Shown here piece by piece: positions 34,831 to 45,125 of a stretch of 64,000 bases of DNA (its first letter is position 1; each line of letters opens with the position of its first letter). The position numbers and the translations under genes are program-made. This DNA is from Fomitopsis serialis (lineage: Eukaryota; Basidiomycota; Agaricomycetes; Polyporales; Fomitopsidaceae), in assembly GCF_022376445.1 (NCBI RefSeq), contig NW_025954997.1:124001-188000 (forward strand), written 5' to 3'. The notes below the pieces were generated by a model. It was not told the origin of the DNA, searched no databases, and worked only from the letters and a program-made list of their open reading frames with translations.

Positions 34831-37204
34831 ATGAAGTGGATTCCTCCGTACCTAATTCGAAAGCCGTTTTCGGCAGCACTGAGCAGGGCGGGTCAACGAG
34901 CACATAAAGGCGAGATTCGTGTGCGGTTCCTACCACAGAAACTCACCCTCAAGACGTACACCAAGTTCTTTCGCACTTTGCTCCATCTGGAAGAGTGGCA
35001 AGAGAGGTGCATGACTTGCCTCGCATATTACTTGATTGTTCTCACTCGCATCGATCAGGCTCAACGTCGAAAAATATGAGACGTACGATGCCGTTATCAA
35101 AGCCGAAGACACTAGGCACAAGTACAGGTAGGCATGGCTGCCTTCGCCGCGGTCATCTACATTAAGCAGGCAAACTTCCAGGCTACAAGTTCAGGCCCGA
35201 CTTCAAGTGGGGGGACCTTTGTTCAGAGTTGATGATGTGTTACTACTCCGCAAGATACGTGAAGACGGACTCTGGCGTCGAGCTGTGGTCATCAAAGACC
35301 TCGCCTCTGACTTGCTACTGTACGACATGAGCAAGGAATTCAAGCCCGGCTTGCGTCACGAACCGGTCAGTGTTATGTTCGCGCCGGACAGGACGCGTTG
35401 GCGAAGATGCCACCATGCCATTGCACGCAGTTCAACCCACCAGCCACGATTACTTTTCCCCACCGTTGACACGTCTTAGGCCACAGCGTCTCACGACTGA
35501 AGAGATCGACGCGTTGGACGTCGAGGAGGATAGCAGCCTGATCAGTAATCCAGAACAGAGAGAAGTTGTCGCGGCGATTGTGACAGCGCCGGGGGGAAGT
35601 GTCCCTTTCATGATCTTCGGCCCGTGAGTGTCCCTTTGTGCTGCTTCCGCGTCGCTAATACCGACCTGGGCAGTCCTGGGACTGGAAAGACAGTGACTGT
35701 CGTCAAGGCCGCGCTCCAGGTCCTCAAGAGCAACCCAGACGCTAGGTTGCTCATGTGTGCGCCGACTAACGAAGCGGCCGACCTGCTCGCCTTCAAAATG
35801 GCAGAACTGGGGCCTACGCAGCTGCTCAGACTCAACGCCGTGAAACGCCCCGTAGAATCAGAGTCGACCCTCCAAGCAGCACTCAAACAGTTCAGCATCT
35901 TTGGCGCAGACGGGGCGTACACCATCCCTGATGCGGTGCACCTGCAATCGCGTAGAGTCGTCGTTACGACTTGCGTGTCCGCGGCCATGCCGTATTGTCT
36001 AGGCGTCGAACCTGGCTGGTTTACTCACATCTTCATTGACGAGGCGGGCCAATGTGTAGAGCCCGAAGCGATGATCCCAGTCAAGCTCCTTGCCGGCGAG
36101 AACACAAACGTTGTCCTCGCGGGCGACGTGAAGCAGCTCGGTCCGGTCATTCACTCGGATTACTCTCGTGATCTTGGCCTCAAACAGAGCTACATGGAGC
36201 GTTTGTCGAACATGCCTGTTTATGACTGGAAACTTATCGAGGAGTAACGTTCGTGCGTTCTCTAACCTCAGTCAGACTTGCTGACGACCGTAATCCATAG
36301 AATCGTCAAGCTGGTCAAACATTTCAGATCACACCCTGCGATCATCTCGTTCTCAAACAAGAAGTTCTACGGCGACGAACTGGAACCGTGCAGTGACGAA
36401 GCAATAACTCACGGCATGCTTCATTCGGTAGTCCTAGACGGTCTCAATCCCAAGTTCCCCGTCGTATTTCACGGGATATCTGGCCAGGAGAAGCACGAGG
36501 AGGATACACCCTCGTACATTAACGCGCAAGAGGCATCGCTCGTAGTAAGATACTGCAAGGCACTCGTCAATGATCCAAGGGCCCGCATCAGTATGTCTTG
36601 TCAATCAGTCATTGCTGCTTCATAACGTGACATTAATTGGCATATCCAGGTGCGAAAGATATCGGGGTCGTCAGTCCGTACAATGGACAATGTCGCATGA
36701 TCCGCACGCTGCTGCAAAGGTCGTCTAGGCAGATGGATGGACTGCGCGTCGGCCCGACGGAAGCCTTCCAGGGCCAGGTAGGTGTCGAGTCTCCGAAAGC
36801 TCCTGTAGGCTGACTCGATCCCTACGCAGGACCGCCGCGTCATCATCATATCTACTGTACGCAGCAACCGTTTCCTCGCGGATATCCGCCAGCGACTAGG
36901 TTTCGTGGCGGATCCACAGAGGCTCAACGGTGTGTATAGCATGCGGTATAAGTACGCGTTGTCAGTATTGAGTCTGACGAGGTGTCCAGTTGCTATAACG
37001 CGAGCGCGAGCACTTCTCATCGTCATTGGCGATCCGGACGTCCTCGCGCTTGATGATGTATGGCGAGAGTTCATGGCATACGTCAAAGCCAATGGTGGAT
37101 GGAGAGGCAAAGGTGTCTCAGAGGCGCATATATATGGTCCCAATGCAGAAGACACCACTACAGCTGCTGTGCGACGAATAGACGAACAAATAAACGAGGT
37201 CTGA
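34831..37204 (+). CDS. MOV10/SDE3-like SF1 RNA helicase, copy C (N-terminally short)
   Basis: Starts with MKWIPPYLIRKPFS and TYTKFFRTLLHLEEWQER, corresponding to the middle of copy B, so the finger and beta-domain N-terminus is absent or unrecognisable. Exons then give VGGPLFRVDDVLLLRK, NPEQREVVAAI and FGPPGTGKT (Walker A completed across an intron). Next are LLMCAPTNEAADLLAFKM, RVVVTTCVSAA, HIFIDEAGQC (motif II), VLAGDVKQLGPVIHS (III), LVKHFRSHPAIISFSNKKFY (IV), GVVSPYNGQCRMIRTLL, VIIISTVRSNR (V) and VAITRARALLIVIGDP (VI). All SF1B helicase motifs are present. One frame break near 35470-35480 (FPTVD to RLRPQRLTTEEID) looks like a single lost base. Likely ATP-driven RNA helicase; an RNA-silencing role is inferred from family. 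Confidence 0.8.
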
Positions 37205-37505
37205 GAACGGTAATGCTCAAGTCAGGGCCTGGATGATGACGAGATAGAGACAGAATCAGACGGTCGAAGAAGTGTAGTACGGCACCATACTCGTGTGTCT
37301 GGATATGGGAATGCGAAGATCGGACACTGCTGCTGGTGTGGAGGAATGACCAAAGAATGATGTCGACACGAAGTCCTCGAGATTTCCATAATTGCATGGT
37401 CCATTGACATATAATGCGCAACGTGATGCAAACTACGGAATAGGCTAAGTGTATATGTCAAGGTCACACACTCTGGCATAATCAAACGACTTACATTACA
37501 ATGAT

Positions 37506-38601
37506 TCAGGTATCATCCTGAGGCATCGCTTCCTCGACACTCTCCTTCAATTCCAGTATCTCCGGTAGGTTTGACCAAACCCTCTTGCGTATCTCCACGT
37601 CTCTGTGCTTGAGTAGGGAGATACATGATCCGCAAAGAGGCGAGGTCGGTTTTGGTTTCTTTTTCCGATCATAACTGCAGATGATCTGACCCCAGGAATC
37701 AAGGACATCACAGCTACCCCGCCGAATGCCTTCAACCCATTCTGACCGTATAGTGGCAATAGACGCATTGCACCGACCACCGGAGACTACACAGTCCGCA
37801 TTCTCGAGGGGAGCGAAAAGCTCCTGTGCAGATCGAACGTTGAGCGTGCAGAGCTTTGCCGTTCCATCGATGCACCGCGCAAGATCCTCGGAGCTCAATG
37901 CGTCCACAAGAGCACCCATGTACACCCTTCCTTCCAAAAGTTGTTTGCCCGACAATAGACAGCAGCGGTATAGAGCAGCGGGGAGGATCGACAGACTATT
38001 GGTGAGACGTGCCAAGTTCACGGCGGTGATAGCCTTTGTGAGTTGATCACAGACGAGGCTCTTCTCCCAGGATTCAAAATCCTCCGGAAAATATCGCTTC
38101 AGTTCCTCCAGTGAATCCTCGACCAAGTCCTGAATGCCGTATTTGTGCGCGAGACGCATGCAATTCGCAACATCGTCAAATTCGAACTTGACGCGTCGCA
38201 TGTACCTACAGGGTAAGAATGAGTATAATCTGGGTACAAGGGGAAGTTGCTCAGCATACGCACTGTCTACCACCCAAAAGCATTGCCAGGAGCGAACGAA
38301 TTTCGGCCGCGGTATCCGTGACGTGGACAACGGGACAGTCGTCCGGGACCAGTTCCCGCGAGAGATCCGGAGCAGGTTTGGCGAGAGTGAACATGTCGCG
38401 AAATACATCGGATTCTGCGGCGAGCAGGCCCTTGAACACGCGAAACCCGATACCTTGAGCGATGATGATGATGTTCCCGTCGTCGTACCAGAACCGCCCG
38501 TCCCGGCTGAATGCATCCTCTGACTGCATGGTACAGTCGGACTCCGCGCGAGAACGCTTCCGTCGTGGCTCCGAGGCCTTTGGACTCGATAGCGTGCTCA
38601 T
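37506..38601 (-). CDS. BTB/POZ domain protein, paralogue 6 (BTB-6)
   Basis: Two exons, 38601-38264 and 38205-37506, with the family intron 38263-38206. Start MSTLSSPKASEPRRKRSRAE, then FWYDDGNIIIIAQGIGF, VFKGLLAAESDVFRDMF and CPVVHVTDTAAEIRSLL. Second exon: YMRRVKFEFDDVANCMRLAH, AITAVNLARLTNSLSI, LPAALYRCCLLSGKQLLEG, the cysteines of ADCVVSGGRCNASI and LCGSCISLLKHRD, then VWSNLPEILELKESVEE. About 345 aa, frame intact. The 3' end faces helicase copy C across about 300 bp. Confidence 0.88.
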
Positions 38602-38686
38602 GATGAAAGGATGGCCTTGGCTGGTAAGTGCGTGGAAGGAGTGAAGCTCGAGTGAAGACGCGCGAGCTCGGAGAGGCTGCGTAGAA

Positions 38687-38692
38687 CACGTG
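38687..38692. promoter_or_regulatory. CACGTG E-box upstream of BTB-6
   Basis: CACGTG followed by AC, 86 bp upstream of the minus-strand ATG at 38601. Spacing is nearly identical to BTB-1. Confidence 0.5.
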
Positions 38693-39082
38693 ACCGCGTA
38701 GCGACAGCCCAATCTGAATCGGAATGTCAGTACATAATTCCAACCGTAGCATGCCCTTTGACGAGCCTCCTCTGTTGGACGCAATCACGCCTGGGTACAC
38801 AACGGCCATGACCAGCATGTACCGTTTTCAACCAGGTGTAGTCGTCTGCTCGCGGCGCGAACCCGAACTTGGGGTCACTTCCGAGTCGCTGACAGTGTGC
38901 TAAGGTAAGTAGTACTTGTGTTGAAGCGACTCGGTTCAACATGCACTAGGGTAAACATGCCAATCTAGTGTTCTGCAGGTACATGCTCTACTCGGTATCC
39001 CACATTGTTCGTTTGCGGTTCACCACGACACCATCGACCTCCTCTTTGAGAGAGTCTGGAAATTGGACAACCAAAGTGTCTC

Positions 39083-39120
39083 GGCGTCTCACGTCGCTGG
39101 CGCGATTATTTGGCAGACGG
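39083..39120 (+). promoter_or_regulatory. conserved upstream block of helicase copy B
   Basis: Counterpart of 29332-29368. A TATA box TATATAA (39159-39165) and a shared GCAGCCATGTC stretch follow before the start codon, in the same order as in copy A. Confidence 0.55.
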
Positions 39121-39211
39121 ACGCCGTCTGTCTGATTAGGTTCTTGCAAATCTGCTCCTATATAACTCTTTGAGCAGCCATGTCGCATGTTTTCACGCGC
39201 TCATCTTTTCA

Positions 39212-42200
39212 ATGTCGCCCAAGGCCCCTCGCCGTATGTCTAAGGTGCGCTGCATACAGCCAATCACTTCAACATCTGCTCCCGCCAAATGCAGCTGTGG
39301 ACACGCGTCGACGTTCAGCAGCGAGGCCCAGAGGCAGGAGCACTTGAGAGGGAGTAAGCATTTGCTTGGGGTCCAACGTATGCAACGACAGGCAGCTCTG
39401 TAAAGCTGACTGTATGCGTTATATCTTATACTGCATCGCTAACTGTATTGTGTCAGGCACGCAGCAGCACTCCAATGAATCTACATCAGGTCATAATCCT
39501 ACGTATCCGATTGGGAACGGGACGCGTACGGACGTGCCTGCTTTGTCTATCACTGGATCATTGTGCTCGTGTGGCGAGATCGTCAAGCTGAACAGTGATC
39601 AACAGAGGAAGGAACACCTCCGTGGAAGGAAGCACCTAGATGGGATCCGGCGCACTTGTCCCACTCAAGGTTCTTCTGTGTTCTGCATATAACTGACTCG
39701 GAAGCTCATGTCCATACATTTAGGTCCCGCTCACGCCTCTGGTCCTGGTCCTACATCGACGCCTAGTGCTTCCAATGAAGGCAGACGTACGCATATCCCT
39801 CCGACGGCAGTACGCTGCGACATATGCAGCATCCTGCTCGAAAATATGCAGGCATATGACATGCACATGCAAGGCGACGCACACAAGCGCCCTCTGACGG
39901 AGCTGGCCTTCCCCTCCAACAGCTCCGGGTACATCCGCTGCCCCATCTGCGAGCGCGACCTCCCGGCAACGCGCTGGGAAGCCCACATCGAGACAGACCA
40001 GTATCATCGCAGACGCCAGCAGTACGCAGATGTGACCGCACAGACGCAGTCGGCGCAGCTGAATCGGAACGGCGTGTCGGTGACGGGCGGGGCGGCCGGC
40101 ATTGACTTTGGCACCGTCGAAGTTGACTCTGTGCATGCGGTTTCTGCGGAGTGCACCTTGGAAGTGACAGTGTCCAATGATGTACCGGGAACCTTGATTT
40201 CCCTTGCGCTCATCAAGTTCTCTTCCTCCTACACGGTAACCCAGAGCTCCAGGTACGCCATCTAATAGTCACACCAAGGACATCCGCAGCTCTAACCAAC
40301 CCGGCGCATCTCAGCTTCTCCGCCATCCTGCGCGGCGCCTCGCGCTTCGTCAATCACGGGAAACCGCGTACGGTCGTCGTCACCTTCCACTCCTCGTATC
40401 TCGGCCGCTTCGAGGACACGCTCGAGTTCGAGTTCCACGACGTGCACCGGAAGGAGCGCTTCGTCATCCTGCGGCGCGTGCTCGCCGTCGTCGGGCCCGC
40501 GGCCGATTATGACGCGCTCAAGTCCAAGGGCCCGTACCGCCGACCCATCTTCCGCCCGCTCGAGCCGACTCCGCACGCCGTCCCTACGAGGCGCCCCCCG
40601 ACATGGAGCAAGGTGCGGTGGGTGGTCAAGCTGCCAGAGTTTCCCATCCCGAAGGCGTTGGCGGACGTATTGAATGCAGCGAATGTGAAGAAGACTGTGG
40701 GCGAGATCCGTGGCAGGTTCATGCCAGGGGATTTGAACATGGGGACGTACGGCAAGTTCTGGAGCACGCTGCTCCATTCCGAGGAGTGGCAACAGAGGTT
40801 TGTTTCTCCACGTGTTACGGTCATAGGTTATACTGAATATGCCCGTTTGTTAAGTGTGGACCTGGCGCGTTACGATTTGTTCAATTCCCCCTTCATGCAG
40901 TAGGCAGCCGATACAAGTAAGTTTGGTTGCTCCACCGGTTGACTTCCGTCTTGAGCGTGCTGACACACGGACAGGCTCTACATCCCGGGTCTTATAGAGG
41001 GAAAGCCGACTGTGCGAATCGGAGACAAACTACTCGTGTGCAAGCAGGACAACCCTGACATCTGGCACGAAGCCGTGATCCACGAGGTTGACTTGCAGGA
41101 AGTGATCATGCGCATCAACCCGAAGTTCAAACTCGGCTCGTCTCAGGGCTTGGTCAACGTCAAGTTCCAGCTGAACCGCATGCCATGGCGGCGGCGCCAG
41201 CAAGCGGTCGTGCTCGACAACAACCAGTCCCGCATTCTGTTTCCTACTGGCAGTCATGCTCAGGACCTGCATCGCCCTTCTGCAGCGGATATCAACTCCT
41301 TCGTTTTTGACGACCACACTCTCATCGACAATCCTGAACAGAAGGAAGTAGTTGCGGCCATATCCAACGCGCCGCCAGGCAGCGTCCCATTCGTGGTATT
41401 CGGCCCGTATGTACCGTCTTTATACTCGACAGTCGAGTCGCCTCGCTGACGCTGAGTAGCCCCGGTACTGGCAAGACGGTGACCCTGGTCGAGGCCGCCC
41501 TCCAGATCCTCAAGAACAATCCTGACGCTCGACTCCTCATGTGCGCACCGACGAACGACGCCGCCGACCTGCTCGCGTTCAAGCTGATGGAACTGGGGCC
41601 CCAGCAACTGTTCCGCCTCAATGCTATATGGCGTCCTATCAGAGCAGGGCTGCAAAAAACGCTCAAGGACTTCTGCATGATCAACGGGAACAGAGTGTAT
41701 GCCATGCCTGAAGCCGAAGTCCTGAAGTCATTCAGGGTCGTCGTGACGACCTGCGTGTCTGCGGCTGTCCCGCATAGCCTGGGCCTTGCCCGCGGCTGGT
41801 TTACTCATGTGTTTGTCGATGAGGCGGGCCAGTGCTCGGAGCCTGATACGATGATACCCCTCAAGCTCCTCGCAGACGCGAACACGAACATTGTTCTTGC
41901 GGGAGACATCAAGCAGCTGGGACCGGTTATCCACTCGAGCATCGGTCGCGACCTCGGCCTGAGGTATAGCTACATGGAACGATTGTCAAACATGCCAGTC
42001 TATGATCTGAGCGCCTATAAAGGAATAACGTTCGTAATCTTCCTCCTCGTCAACTAATAAATTCACTGACCTCTGGACTTGCAGGATCACGAAGCTCGTA
42101 AAGCATTTCAGGTCGCACCCCGCGATCATCGCGTTCTCAAACCGACGTTTCTACGCGAACGAACTGCTGCCCTGCGGTGATGAAGCTATCACGCATAGCA

Positions 42201-43108
42201 TGCTTCGGTCGACGTGCCTAGATGGCCTGAATCCTAAGTTCCCGATCGTATTCCACGGTGTTGGTGGCAGGGATGAGCAGGAGGAAGGTTCGCCTTCCTA
42301 TTTCAACAAGGAAGAGGCATCGCTGGTCGCAAGATATTGCGAGGAGCTCATCAATGATCGAAAGGTTCCTATCGGTACGCTTCGTGATTTACTCCGCGCA
42401 TTCGTGGTCGTTGACGCCGACCTCGCCAGATGCAAAGGACATCGGGATCATCAGCCCGTACACTGCGCAATGCGGAAAAATTCGCGCATTGCTCGGACGG
42501 TCGTCAACTCGGCTAGAAGGCGTGAAAGTGGGGACCACGGAGCTTTTTCAAGGACAGGTAGGTTCTAAGTTCGCGGGATAGAGCGTCTCGATGGCTCATG
42601 GTTCACGGTACAGGAACGTCGTATCATTATCATGTCGACTGTGCGTAGCAACCCCGCGCATGCGATCAGAGACATGCGGCAGCGTTTGGGCTTCGTTGGC
42701 GATCCTCAGAGGTTCAACGGTAAGTCATATATCGAGTAGTTATTGTGCGACATACAATTCTTACGGTATACGTTAGTCGCTATCACCCGAGCACGGGCCC
42801 TTCTCATTGTCGTTGGTGACCCGGATGTCCTTGTCCTTGACGGAGTATGGAAGGAGTTCCTAGCTTACGTCAAGGCTCATGGCGGGTGGAGAGGCAAGGG
42901 GGTTTTGCACGGCGACGGTTCGGGTCCGGATGATGAAGGGAACACTGCGCAGACTGCTGCCCAACAAGAAGCCAGGGAGCTGATACAGAGGCTGCAATCG
43001 TTGACAATAGAGAATGCGAACGGATGGAAGGTCCCAGACCCAGACAATTCCGACTCGGAGCGGGATGATGAGGCGTATGATGATAGGCCAGGAACGATGG
43101 AGGATTGA
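39212..43108 (+). CDS. MOV10/SDE3-like SF1 RNA helicase, copy B (most complete)
   Basis: Start MSPKAPRRMSKVRC. N-terminal C2H2-like fingers: CSCGHASTFSSEAQRQEHLR..KH; CSCGEIVKLNSDQQRKEHLR..KH; CDICSILLENMQAYDMHMQG..H; CPICERDLPATRWEAHIE..H. A beta-rich domain follows (IDFGTVEVDSVHAVSAEC; RTVVVTFHSSYLGRFEDTLE). The helicase core has PGTGKT, LLMCAPTNDAADLLAFKLME, HVFVDEAGQCSEPD, VLAGDIKQLGPVIHSS, LVKHFRSHPAIIAFSNRRFY, IGIISPYTAQCGKIRALL, IIIMSTVRSNPAH and VAITRARALLIVVGDP. The tail DSDSERDDEAYDDR is acidic. More than ten exons. Architecture fits SDE3/Armitage/MOV10 with added fingers. One base seems missing in the C-run 40887-40891 (LFNSP to LHAVGSRYK). Probable function: RNA helicase in small-RNA silencing or mRNP remodelling (inference). 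Confidence 0.85.
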
Positions 43109-43559
43109 TGCTGAGATTGCTGCTACAAAGGTTCCATATGGTCCGCCTCGGAGTGGAATACACGACAATCTGATTCTTTGGAACGTGAACAAGAGACTGT
43201 TCGCATCAATAATAGCATAGCTTCCCAGAATTGAACACCTAGATGCAGTCGAAGACAGGATACAATTCAACGCTGTCACTCGAATGCGCAGAAACTCGTA
43301 CATGGAGCGAGTCTGAGACACCGACTGATCAAAGTCATCATAGAAATCAGCTAAGTGAATGACGACTCGACAAGGCCATGGGGTCACAGTGCAGTTGGTC
43401 GGGAAGCCTAGTAGTCCATCGCAGTCATTCGGTTCGCACCATCTCATGTGAAGCACATGTCCATTCGTCTATACGGTCTGTGTGAACCCCAGCCCGCGGT
43501 CAGACACATGCGCACAATAGCGAGAAACGGGAAACGGGTTCTTACCGTAGTGTCAGTTG

Positions 43560-44667
43560 TCAATCATCTCCATAGGAAGAACTACCATCCTGACTCTCCT
43601 TAACAGGCTGTTCGACGAGACCCAGCAACTTCGGTATCTCAAGGAAGAGATCGTTGCGAACCGTCTTCGCTCGTCTGCACAGCGCAGCGATACATGACGA
43701 GCATAGAAGGAGGTCCGGTTTGGGCTTCGTCTTGCGGTAATGAGCGTGGAAGATATCGTCCCAAGGCGCGAGAATGTTGCTGCAGGTCAGCGTGGTGGCG
43801 TCCCACAAACGGTCTGAGAGCATAGAGGCGATGTTCGCATTGCATTGATTGTCCGGCGCCGAACAGTTTGCGTTATTGAGGGGGGCTAAGACTTCACGGA
43901 TGACCTGAGAATTGCGGGAGCAGAGTCTTGCTTTCCCGTCAATACAGCGCGCAAGGTCCACCGGACTCAGAAAATCCGCGGCGCCATCGCTGTGAATTCT
44001 ACCCGCTAGTATCGTTTGGCCGTCCAGATTACAGCAGTCGTACATGGCAGCAGGAAAGATGGATGGCGTGTCGGTGAGATGCGCCAGGTTGAGGGCGACA
44101 ATGGCTCTCGTGGACGGACCGTCTCCGCAAACAGTGTCCCAAGAATCCGGGTCCGACTCCGGATAATATCCTTCCAGCTTTTCCAAGGCATCCTCAAGGA
44201 GATCCGGTATGTCGTACTTGTGCGCGAGCCGGATACAATTGGCCATGTCGTCGAACTCCAAGTCTGTGCGGCGCATATACCTAGATCGAAAGAGAGATAA
44301 GGGTCATTTCAATAAGGTTGAACGGTTTGAAGACGTACTGTCTGCCGATGAACAGAATGCGCAACAGCGAGCGGATCTCCGCCGCCGTATCGGAGACGTG
44401 AACATAAGGACAGCCATCCAGAGTCCCTTCGCACGAAGAATCCAAGACAGGCTGGGCAAGGCTTATCATATCCCGAAAGACCTCAGACCTCGATGCGATA
44501 AAGCCCTTATAGACGCGGAAGCCGACTTCCTGGGCGACGATAATGATATTCCCGTCTTCATACCAGAAATCTGCATCTTGAGTGAAGCTGGCCTGGAGTT
44601 CGCCGACGGAGTCTGACTGTAGACGAGGCCGCTCCAAAGGAGACTCCAGGTTCGAAGACGTGCTCAT
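43560..44667 (-). CDS. BTB/POZ domain protein, paralogue 7 (BTB-7)
   Basis: Two exons, 44667-44339 and 44280-43560, with the family intron 44338-44281. Start MSTSSNLESPLERPRLQSDS; the basic NLS-like patch of its relatives is mostly lost. Then FWYEDGNIIIVAQEVGF, VYKGFIASRSEVFRDMI and CPYVHVSDT. Second exon: YMRRTDLEFDDMANCIRLAH, AIVALNLAHLTDTPSI, FPAAMYDCCNLDGQTIL, the cysteines of NANCSAPDNQCNANI and LCSSCIAALCRRA, then LFLEIPKLLGL and the tail ESQDGSSSYGDD. The most diverged of the seven. Convergent with helicase copy B. Upstream carries CATGTG (44778-44783), one base off the E-box of its relatives. Confidence 0.87.
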
Positions 44668-44783
44668 GGCAAGGAAGTAGTGTACCACGTACTGAGCCTC
44701 GCTGAGCAGTAGATCGTAGCAGGGACCAAACTTGAAAAGTCGCGGAAGCGAGGCGACGCGAGACGCCTGGTATGTATCATGTG

Positions 44784-45125
44784 ACCGTGTACCCGATTAT
44801 TACGAACATCGATGACAACTTGAAGATACTAGTGAACAGCTCGAGACAGAACGCAAGTACTACGTACCGGTTTTTACATGGACATCGACACGGTGTTGTG
44901 TAGAGCTCGACTAACCATGCGTCTGTTTCAATACACAGCAAATGTGGCGCGCGGACTTGGCTGACGCATATGCATACATGGGCAGGTACAAGATATACAA
45001 GTTATTGGCCGTCTACTGGCGCAATCGGCACCTATGCGGGTGTAGATATAGTGATGGCAGGGATACTAAACTCTCGATGTCAATTTGAGCAAGAACACGG
45101 AGTATGGGTGGTCAAACCTTAACGT
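44784..45125. other. intergenic, nothing recognised
   Basis: Lies between the BTB-7 promoter and the 3' end of sesquiterpene synthase 2. Confidence 0.4.
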
